Shown in pieces: positions 1-5,761 of a DNA stretch of 6,793 nucleotides. The first letter of the stretch is position 1; every line of letters starts with the position of its first letter. A program made the translations under genes and the position numbers. The notes under the pieces were generated by a model. That model worked only from the letters and a program-made list of their open reading frames with translations, was not told where the DNA came from and did no database searches. Location of the stretch: positions 1-6,793 of the forward strand of contig CALEST010000245.1 of NCBI GenBank assembly GCA_937907555.1, given 5' to 3'. The DNA comes from an uncultured Sediminibacterium sp. Its GTDB lineage: Bacteria > Bacteroidota > Bacteroidia > Chitinophagales > Chitinophagaceae.

Positions 1-2573
1 ACGAGCCGAACAGTGAATCCAGAAGGAAAGCCTATCTGGCAGATATCACTTATGGTACCAATAATGAATTTGGTTTTGACTACCTGCGCGACAATATGGT
101 GCACAGTCCGGAGGAAATGGTGCAACGCAAACACCATTTTGCTATGGTAGATGAGGTTGACTCTGTATTAATTGACGATGCCAGAACGCCTTTAATTATC
201 TCTGGTCCTATCGGATACCAGACCGGTGAGCAACAATTTTTTGCATTGAAACCCAGAATTGAAAAACTGGTGGAAGCGCAGAAAAAAGCAACTCTTCAGT
301 TTTTAACTGAAGCCAAGAAAAAAATTGCAGAAGGCAATGATGATCCTAAGGATGGGGGACTGGCTTTGTTCAGAGCGCACCGTGGATTGCCGAAGAACAG
401 TGCATTGATTAAGTTTTTGAGTGAGCCCGGAAACCGTGTGAAATTGCAGAAAGCCGAGAACTATTATCTGGCCGATCAGCAGCGCGAAATGCCGAAAGCG
501 GATGAAGAACTATACTTCTATATTGATGAAAAAAACAATTCTGTTGAATTAACTGACAAAGGTATTCAGTTGATCACCGGTCAGGGTGAAGATCCTCAAT
601 TCTTTGTATTGCCTGATATCAGTTTAGGATTGGCTGCTATTGACAACGATGCTTCTTTACCAGCCGATCAGAAGTTGGCCAGAAAAGAACAATTGATTAA
701 TGAGTATTCTGTAAAAGCAGACCGTATTCATACCGTTCAGCAATTACTAAAAGCCTATACATTATTTGACAAGGATGTAGAATATGTGGTGCTGGATGGT
801 TCAGTAAAAATTGTAGATGAACAGACTGGTCGTATCCTGGATGGCAGAAGGTATTCAGACGGATTGCATCAGGCGATTGAAGCGAAGGAAAATGTGAAAA
901 TTGAAGCGGCTACGCAAACCTATGCTACCGTTACCTTACAGAATTATTTCAGAATGTACCATAAGCTGGCGGGTATGACCGGTACAGCTGAAACCGAAGC
1001 TGCAGAACTATGGGACATTTATAAGCTGGATGTGGTGAGCATTCCAACCAATGTGCCTGCCATCAGAAAAGACGAAGAGGATAAAATTTTTAAAACCAAG
1101 CGCGAGAAATTCGGTGCGGTGATTGATGAAATTGTAACCTTGCGTGAAGCCGGTCGTCCGGTATTGGTGGGTACCACTTCTGTTGAAGTGAGTGAATTGT
1201 TGAGCAGGATGTTGCGTCAGAAACAGATTCCTCACAATGTATTGAATGCGAAGCAACACTCCCGTGAAGCACAGATTGTTGCTGAAGCCGGTTTGGCCGG
1301 AGCCGTTACCATTGCTACCAATATGGCAGGTAGAGGTACCGATATTAAATTAGGACCAGGGGTGAAGGAAGCTGGTGGTTTGGCCATCCTGGGAACAGAA
1401 AGACACGAATCAAGAAGAGTTGACCGTCAGTTAAGAGGTCGTGCCGGTCGTCAGGGTGACCCGGGTTCTTCCTTGTTCTTTGTTTCTTTAGAAGACGATT
1501 TGATGCGCATGTTTGGTAGCGAAAGAATTGCCAAAGTGATGGACTTTGCCGGATACAAGGAAGGTGAAGTAATTCAGGCCGGCATGATTACCAAATCAAT
1601 TGAGAGAGCGCAAAGAAAAGTAGAAGAAAACAACTTTGGTATTCGTAAGCGTTTGTTGGAATATGATGATGTAATGAACAAGCAGCGTACGGTTATTTAT
1701 ACCAAGCGTAATCATGCTTTGTTTGGAGAAAGACTGGCGTTGGATTTAGACAATGCTTTGTATGCGGTGGCAGAATCATTGGTAGTGAACTTCAGAGACC
1801 AGAATGATTTTGAACAATTTAAACTGGCCGCTATTCTTCATTTTGGTATTGACACCACAATAACCGAAGATGAATTCAACAGAGGCAGCCAGCAACAGGT
1901 AGCAGAAAAATTATATACTGAAGCCGTTTCTCAATACGAAAAACGCAAGCAGGATATGATGACGCAGGCGGTTCCTGTATTCAGAAATATTCAGTTGGAA
2001 CAAGGTGCCCATATTGATAATGTGATTGTTCCTTTCACAGATGGTAAACGTCAGATTCAGGCACTCGCCAATATGGAGAAAACGCTAAAGACCAATGGTG
2101 CTGAGCTGTTGAACGCTTTGGAAAGAACGGTAACCCTTGCCTTTATAGACAATGCATGGAAAGAGCACTTGCGTGCCATGGACGATTTAAAGCAGAGTGT
2201 GCAAACCGCTACTTACGAACAGAAAGATCCGTTGGTGATTTATAAAATGGAAGCTTTTGAATTGTTCCGTAAAATGGACAATGAAGTAAACAGAGAAATT
2301 GTTCAGTTCCTTTGTCATGCTTCAATTCCTTTGGCAAATGGAGAAGAATTGCAGGAAGGTCGTCAGGAAAAAACAGACATGAGTAAATTAAGCGCCAACA
2401 AAGATCAGGTAGATGCTGCCGGTCAGGAGTATGGTGCCAATGAAAACGATTACTACGATCCTACACCTGTAAAACAGGAGCCTGTTAAAGTAGGACCAAA
2501 GATTGGCCGAAACGACCCATGTCCTTGTGGTAGCGGTAAAAAATTCAAATCCTGCCATGGTAAGGATGCATAA
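1..2573 (+). CDS. secA: Preprotein translocase ATPase SecA, 5'-truncated by the window edge
   Basis: SecA is the cytoplasmic, membrane-associated ATPase that drives unfolded preproteins through SecYEG. The reading frame is open from base 3 without a start, leaving 856 residues. The missing N-terminus would hold Walker A. Visible in order: YGTNNEFGFDYLRDNM (about 48-95); Walker B and the DEVDSVLIDDARTPLIISG block (about 150-206); the preprotein cross-linking region ending in DEQTGR..DGRRYSDGLHQA (about 813-875); KLAGMTGTAETEA (about 963-1001); NBD2 motifs TTSVEVSE, ATNMAGRGTDIKLG (1314-1355) and QLRGRAGRQGDPGS (about 1428-1470); the helical scaffold IDNAWKEHLRAMDDLKQSV (about 2145-2201); and a C-terminal SEC-C zinc motif CPCGSGKKFKSCH (2520-2558), which in the family supports SecB and phospholipid binding. 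Between ARTPLIISG and the VDEK-like strand (YFYIDEK) there are roughly 60 more residues than I recall in E. coli SecA, a Bacteroidota-type enlargement. Identification is secure. The ATG at 96 is internal, not the true start. Confidence 0.98.
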   Translation, partial: EPNSESRRKAYLADITYGTNNEFGFDYLRDNMVHSPEEMVQRKHHFAMVDEVDSVLIDDARTPLIISGPIGYQTGEQQFFALKPRIEKLVEAQKKATLQFLTEAKKKIAEGNDDPKDGGLALFRAHRGLPKNSALIKFLSEPGNRVKLQKAENYYLADQQREMPKADEELYFYIDEKNNSVELTDKGIQLITGQGEDPQFFVLPDISLGLAAIDNDASLPADQKLARKEQLINEYSVKADRIHTVQQLLKAYTLFDKDVEYVVLDGSVKIVDEQTGRILDGRRYSDGLHQAIEAKENVKIEAATQTYATVTLQNYFRMYHKLAGMTGTAETEAAELWDIYKLDVVSIPTNVPAIRKDEEDKIFKTKREKFGAVIDEIVTLREAGRPVLVGTTSVEVSELLSRMLRQKQIPHNVLNAKQHSREAQIVAEAGLAGAVTIATNMAGRGTDIKLGPGVKEAGGLAILGTERHESRRVDRQLRGRAGRQGDPGSSLFFVSLEDDLMRMFGSERIAKVMDFAGYKEGEVIQAGMITKSIERAQRKVEENNFGIRKRLLEYDDVMNKQRTVIYTKRNHALFGERLALDLDNALYAVAESLVVNFRDQNDFEQFKLAAILHFGIDTTITEDEFNRGSQQQVAEKLYTEAVSQYEKRKQDMMTQAVPVFRNIQLEQGAHIDNVIVPFTDGKRQIQALANMEKTLKTNGAELLNALERTVTLAFIDNAWKEHLRAMDDLKQSVQTATYEQKDPLVIYKMEAFELFRKMDNEVNREIVQFLCHASIPLANGEELQEGRQEKTDMSKLSANKDQVDAAGQEYGANENDYYDPTPVKQEPVKVGPKIGRNDPCPCGSGKKFKSCHGKDA

Positions 2574-2596
2574 TAAATGAAATAACTAAAAATATA

Positions 2597-2634
2597 AAAG
2601 CCCCAAAGAAAATGCTCTTTGGGGCTTTGTTTTT
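2597..2634. terminator. Bidirectional intrinsic terminator between convergent secA and the - strand secreted-protein gene
   Basis: A perfect 13-bp stem pairs AAAGCCCCAAAGA (2597-2609) with TCTTTGGGGCTTT (2616-2628) around a 6-nt loop. On the + strand it starts 23 nt after the secA stop codon and is followed by GTTTTT. On the - strand the following bases read as a T-rich run (complement of 2585-2596). It lies about 29 nt beyond the stop of the - strand gene, so it probably ends transcription from both sides. Confidence 0.9.
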
Positions 2635-2657
2635 CATAGCATATTGGCTTGCCTGAA

Positions 2658-3332
2658 TTAATTTAAAGCAATGGCAATACCAAAATCCATACAAAAGGAT
2701 TTGATTTGAGAAGTGGTATTGCTGGCGTTGGTCCAGGTATATTTTCTGGTACCAACATTGAACTTGAATTTCACTTTATTGTCTTCATCTTCAAAATCTG
2801 TGAAAGAAATACCCCATCCAAAAAACTGAGGAGAGCGGGTTACGTCTGCATATCCTTCTTCTTTCATTTTTACACCAGGAGAAATTCCGCCTTCCACATA
2901 TAAACCACTGATTGCCCAGGTTCCACCTATGATGAATAAATTGGTGAACCCTGCGTTTTTAAATACTTCTTTTTGTTTGTCGGGATCAAAACCATCTTTG
3001 AACGCAAATGGATAAATCCTTGCCCCAAGTGGTTTTTGGGTCATGGTTACATTGGTTAAATAGGTTGTCTGGTTCCTGAAATTCTGCGGTTCTAATCCTG
3101 CAATGGCTGCCACTTTTACAAACATTTTTTTGGTATAACCCAGGTTCAAAAAATTATATTCTGCTGTTAATCTGGGTTGCAGCCCTTTGGACTTATAAAA
3201 TTGACCGAAGACTTCAGTGGCTTTGGGGCTGGCGATTCCCAGATAGATCCCCAATCGTGGTTTCATTCCATCCTGTGCTTTGGCTGTAAACAAAGCAGTA
3301 ATAAAAAACAGGGTTAGTAAGCACTTATTCAT
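2658..3332 (-). CDS. Secreted or outer-membrane protein of unknown function
   Basis: I do not recognise a family for this 224-residue protein. From ATG at 3332 it begins MNKCLLTLFFITALFTAKAQ, a Sec signal peptide with a short basic N-region, a hydrophobic core of about 14 residues and a likely signal peptidase I cut at AKA|Q (after residue 19). There is no lipobox. The frame extends upstream to a GTG at 3374, but that adds 14 residues ahead of the signal peptide, so the ATG is preferred. The mature part is rich in glycine and aromatic residues, with alternating strand-like stretches (PRLGIYLGIAS, LFIIGGTWAISGLYVEGGISPGV, VKFKFNVGTRKYTW) and a final hydrophobic strand DFGIAIAL. This suggests an outer-membrane beta-barrel or a periplasmic beta-sandwich; that is inference from composition. 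The protein is exported whichever it is. The gene is divergent from deoC and convergent with secA, so it is probably monocistronic. I found no clear TAnnTTTG match upstream of it. Confidence 0.85.
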   Translation of the reverse strand: MNKCLLTLFFITALFTAKAQDGMKPRLGIYLGIASPKATEVFGQFYKSKGLQPRLTAEYNFLNLGYTKKMFVKVAAIAGLEPQNFRNQTTYLTNVTMTQKPLGARIYPFAFKDGFDPDKQKEVFKNAGFTNLFIIGGTWAISGLYVEGGISPGVKMKEEGYADVTRSPQFFGWGISFTDFEDEDNKVKFKFNVGTRKYTWTNASNTTSQIKSFCMDFGIAIALN

Positions 3333-3378
3333 GATGATGTATTTTATGCGAATGAATACTATTTTAACAGACACTCCT

Positions 3379-3396
3379 ATACCGTAGTGACGGTAT
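3379..3396. promoter_or_regulatory. Operator-like perfect inverted repeat in the divergent intergenic region
   Basis: ATACCGT (3379-3385) and ACGGTAT (3390-3396) are exact reverse complements separated by AGTG, giving an 18-bp dyad. It ends 4 nt before the TATCTTTG -7 element of deoC, so it covers roughly the spacer of that promoter. It also lies 46 nt upstream of the ATG of the - strand gene. The size and placement suit a dimeric helix-turn-helix repressor site. I cannot assign it to a known regulator family. It is short and has no T-tract, so a terminator is unlikely. Confidence 0.5.
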
Positions 3397-3400
3397 TCGT

Positions 3401-3408
3401 TATCTTTG
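3401..3408 (+). promoter_or_regulatory. Bacteroidota-type -7 promoter element for the deoC cluster
   Basis: TATCTTTG matches the Bacteroidota housekeeping sigma -7 consensus TAnnTTTG at all six fixed positions. It ends 15 nt before the deoC ATG, implying a very short leader of about 10 nt. No convincing -33 TTG-type element is seen at the expected distance, where the inverted repeat at 3379-3396 lies instead. No Shine-Dalgarno sequence is visible before the ATG. Confidence 0.6.
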
Positions 3409-3423
3409 CCAAAATCATTTTGA

Positions 3424-4098
3424 ATGCATTTAGCCCCCTATATTGACCATACCATTTTAAAGCCGACCACGCTGATATCGGATGTGGAGAAACTTTGTGC
3501 AGAAGCCAGAGCGTATGGCTTTGCAGCGGTTTGTGTTCCTCCCAATTTTGTAAAAACAGCCAAGTCCTTTTTGGAAGGATCATCGGTAAAAGTGGCAACA
3601 GTAATTGGATTTCCATTTGGTTATTCAGCCGTAGAAGCCAAGCTGGCTGAAATTGTATTGGCTATGGTGGATGGGGTAGATGAACTGGATGTGGTAGCCA
3701 ATATTAGTGCCATCAAAAACGGAGACTGGGTTTACCTGGCCAATGAACTGAATCATATTATGCCCGTAGTGAAATCGAAAGGTAAAACCATTAAAGTCAT
3801 TATAGAAAGCGGTATTCTCACCAATGATGAAATTATTAAATGCTGCGAATTGTATGGGGTGGCTGGTATTGATTACTTAAAAACTTCCACAGGCTATGCC
3901 GAAAAAGGGGCATCGGTAGAAGCCGTTAAATTATTCCGTTTACATTTACCTGAAGCGGTTCAGATTAAAGCATCCGGAGGCATCAGGGATTATGCTTTTG
4001 CGGCGGAACTGGTTGCCGCAGGAGCTACCAGACTGGGTTGCAGCGCCAGTGTAGCTATTGTAAACGGGGAGCCCAATCAGCAGCCCGCTGGATATTAA
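3424..4098 (+). CDS. deoC: Deoxyribose-phosphate aldolase (DERA)
   Basis: This cytoplasmic class I aldolase reversibly cleaves 2-deoxy-D-ribose 5-phosphate into glyceraldehyde 3-phosphate and acetaldehyde, the last step of deoxynucleoside sugar catabolism. The 224-residue length fits the short bacterial DeoC type; E. coli DeoC is about 259. Visible motifs are IDHTILKP (residues 7-14), VIGFPFGY (60-67), DELDVVANI (86-94, with the catalytic Asp equivalent at D89), DYLKTSTGY (150-158, with Schiff-base Lys K153) and IKASGGIRD (181-189, with the second active-site Lys K182). The chain ends in tyrosine, as in DERAs whose mobile C-terminal Tyr takes part in proton transfer. The ATG sits 15 nt after a TAnnTTTG element. 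A small SPOR gene follows after 15 nt. No deoA, deoB or nucleoside transporter gene is adjacent in this window. Function is firmly assigned. Confidence 0.97.
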   Translation: MHLAPYIDHTILKPTTLISDVEKLCAEARAYGFAAVCVPPNFVKTAKSFLEGSSVKVATVIGFPFGYSAVEAKLAEIVLAMVDGVDELDVVANISAIKNGDWVYLANELNHIMPVVKSKGKTIKVIIESGILTNDEIIKCCELYGVAGIDYLKTSTGYAEKGASVEAVKLFRLHLPEAVQIKASGGIRDYAFAAELVAAGATRLGCSASVAIVNGEPNQQPAGY

Positions 4099-4113
4099 CC
4101 GTATATTTATTGA

Positions 4114-4545
4114 ATGAAATCTATTTTGCTCATATTACTCAGCTGTACCGGCTTTGCTTTAGAAGGGCTTGCCAGTCCGATGGATACGGTGATTTTTAAG
4201 AAAGATCCCCGCCTGGATATATTGGTACAAAAACAGGCACAGGCCAATAAGCGCTCTGCCATGATGACGAGTACCGGACTCTATAAAGGATTTCGTTTAC
4301 AAATGATTAGCACGCCCAGAAGGGATGATGCCACACAAATGAAGTCGGAATTGTTAAACAGATTTCCCGATCAGAAAACCTATACACTTTTTCAGTCACC
4401 CAATTTTAAAGTTAGACTGGGTAATTTTCTGAAAAAGGAAGATGCAGAAAAATTTCGTTCACAGATCAGTAAGTTTTTTCCTAAGGGAATTTATATTGTT
4501 GAGGATACAATAGAATATACTCCCGTAGAAGAAGAATTATTTTAG
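4114..4545 (+). CDS. Small exported SPOR-domain protein
   Basis: This 143-residue protein has an N-terminal hydrophobic segment (MKSILLILLSCTGFALEGLA) that reads as a Sec signal peptide, possibly cleaved after EGLA at residue 20. LLSC at residues 8-11 resembles a lipobox, but the preceding region is unusually short, so lipoprotein status is uncertain. A linker (about 24-55) rich in K, Q and A precedes a C-terminal SPOR fold at about residues 58-135. Its markers are the first strand FRLQMIST, the helix with ATQMKSELLNRF, the strand and turn YTLFQSPNFKVRLGNF (matching the family's yKVrvG.F core), the second helix EDAEKFRSQISKFFP and the strand GIYIVEDTI. SPOR domains bind denuded septal peptidoglycan, so a periplasmic, division-site role is inferred. 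A stop codon directly precedes the ATG, so this start is fixed. It lies 15 nt after deoC and 13 nt before the amidohydrolase gene, within the same apparent operon. Confidence 0.88.
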   Translation: MKSILLILLSCTGFALEGLASPMDTVIFKKDPRLDILVQKQAQANKRSAMMTSTGLYKGFRLQMISTPRRDDATQMKSELLNRFPDQKTYTLFQSPNFKVRLGNFLKKEDAEKFRSQISKFFPKGIYIVEDTIEYTPVEEELF

Positions 4546-4558
4546 TTAAGCAGCCTAC

Positions 4559-5737
4559 ATGCTAAAAGAGAAAATAAAAATATTGGCCAAAGAATTTGCT
4601 CCTGCGTTGATTGATATACGCAGACATTTGCACGCCAATCCAGAGTTGAGTTATCAGGAATTTGCCACTTCTCAGTATGTGCAGGAGCAACTTCATGCAT
4701 TGGGAATTCCTTTTGAAATAAAAGCCACTACCGGTATACTGGCAACCATTAAGGGAAAGAATCCGGATTCCAAAGTAATTGCCCTGCGGGCGGATATGGA
4801 TGCGCTTCCAATTCTGGAAGAAAACGATGTGCCTTATCGCTCCGTTAATAATGGGGTCATGCATGCATGTGGTCATGATGTACATACCACTGTTTTGTTG
4901 GGTGCAGCAAAAATTTTACAGAACCTGAAAGAAGAATGGGAAGGCACTATACAGTTAATTTTTCAGCCAGGAGAAGAAAGAAATCCGGGTGGAGCAAGTT
5001 ATATGATTAAAGAGGGGGTATTGGAAAATCCACGACCCGGCGGAATTGTTGCTTTACATGTACATCCAGGATTGGATGTGGGCAAACTAAGTTTTCGCAA
5101 AGGACGAGTAATGGCAAGTGCAGATGAAATTTACATTACCATCAGAAGTAAGGGAGGCCATGCAGCTGCCCCTCACTTAACAGCGGATACAGTATTAATT
5201 GCAGCCAATCTAATTGTATCTCTTCAACAGATTATTTCAAGAAACAATAGTCCTATTTCTCCTTCGGTTTTATCCATCTGTTCTGTTCAGGGTGGAAATA
5301 CTACCAACGTAATTCCCAGCGAAGTAAAATTGATGGGCACGTTCAGGGCTATGGATGAGGAATGGCGATATAAAGCTCACGAGCTCATTAGAAAACAGGC
5401 AATAGGGTTGGTGGAAAGTATGGGTGCTGAAATTGATTTGCATATTGATATAGGGTATCCAACGGTAGACAATGATCCGGTGTTTACAACAGCTGCCTGG
5501 GAATTGGCCAATGAATTTATGGGTCAATCCAATGTTGAAGAAACAGAGTTAAGAATGGGTGCGGAAGATTTTGGATATTACACTCAGGTAATACCAGGTT
5601 GTTTCTTCCGACTTGGGGTGCGCAATGAATCCAAAGGAATCATACATCAGGTGCATACCCCGAAATTTGATATTGATGAATCTGCTATTGAAATAGGAGC
5701 CGGGATGATGGCTTATCTGGGAATAGCATTAAAATAA
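4559..5737 (+). CDS. M20 family (M20D-type) metallo-amidohydrolase or carboxypeptidase
   Basis: This 392-residue protein is a full-length member of the M20D group, which includes N-acyl-amino-acid, hippurate and IAA-amino-acid hydrolases. These dimetal enzymes hydrolyse amide bonds of N-acylated amino acids or small peptides. Motifs visible: IRRHLHANPELSYQE (20-34), ALRADMDALP (75-84), the metal-site segment MHACGHDVHT (101-110, C104 and H106), FQPGEE (135-140, catalytic and metal-binding glutamates E139/E140), ALHVHPG (165-171, metal ligand H167), the lid or dimerisation domain with GGHAAAPH (199-206), QGGNTTNVIP (244-253), MGAEDFGYY (333-341) and the last metal ligand H366 in VHTPKFD. All expected metal ligands are present. 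There is no signal peptide, so it should act in the cytoplasm. The exact substrate cannot be read from sequence; homologues carry mixed names. It starts 13 nt after the SPOR gene and ends 24 nt before the malic enzyme gene. Confidence 0.94.
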   Translation: MLKEKIKILAKEFAPALIDIRRHLHANPELSYQEFATSQYVQEQLHALGIPFEIKATTGILATIKGKNPDSKVIALRADMDALPILEENDVPYRSVNNGVMHACGHDVHTTVLLGAAKILQNLKEEWEGTIQLIFQPGEERNPGGASYMIKEGVLENPRPGGIVALHVHPGLDVGKLSFRKGRVMASADEIYITIRSKGGHAAAPHLTADTVLIAANLIVSLQQIISRNNSPISPSVLSICSVQGGNTTNVIPSEVKLMGTFRAMDEEWRYKAHELIRKQAIGLVESMGAEIDLHIDIGYPTVDNDPVFTTAAWELANEFMGQSNVEETELRMGAEDFGYYTQVIPGCFFRLGVRNESKGIIHQVHTPKFDIDESAIEIGAGMMAYLGIALK

Positions 5738-5742
5738 TTTTG
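5735..5742 (+). promoter_or_regulatory. Candidate -7 promoter element for the malic enzyme gene, overlapping the upstream stop codon
   Basis: TAATTTTG matches TAnnTTTG at all six fixed positions. Its first three bases are the stop codon of the M20 gene. It ends 19 nt before the malic enzyme ATG, similar to the 15-nt spacing seen before deoC. No clear -33 element is visible upstream, and the match could arise by chance in AT-rich DNA. Confidence 0.4.
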
Positions 5743-5761
5743 AATCGCATTAACAGAACAT

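Noticed and set aside
1008..1272. Two overlapping - strand open frames opposite secA
   Set aside because: They lie wholly inside the secA frame, which carries intact conserved helicase motifs. Their translations are low-complexity His/Gln/Phe-rich and typical of antisense shadows.
2706..2903. + strand 65-codon frame opposite the secreted-protein gene
   Set aside because: It is opposite a - strand gene with a clear signal peptide, and shows no start signal or recognisable motif.
3333..3374. GTG-initiated 14-residue N-terminal extension of the secreted protein
   Set aside because: It would place MSVKIVFIRIKYII ahead of a well-formed signal peptide starting at the ATG at 3332, and it begins with a weaker start codon.
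3377..3616. - strand 79-codon frame overlapping deoC and the intergenic region
   Set aside because: Most of it is antisense to conserved deoC motifs, and the translation has no recognisable features. The intergenic part is better explained by the dyad and promoter.
4102..4109. TATATTTA, a near match to the -7 element before the SPOR gene
   Set aside because: It lacks the conserved final G and ends 4 nt before the ATG, leaving no room for a usual start site and leader.
4562..5527. - strand frames inside the M20 gene (4562-4885 and 5270-5527)
   Set aside because: Antisense to a full-length enzyme with all metal-binding motifs intact.
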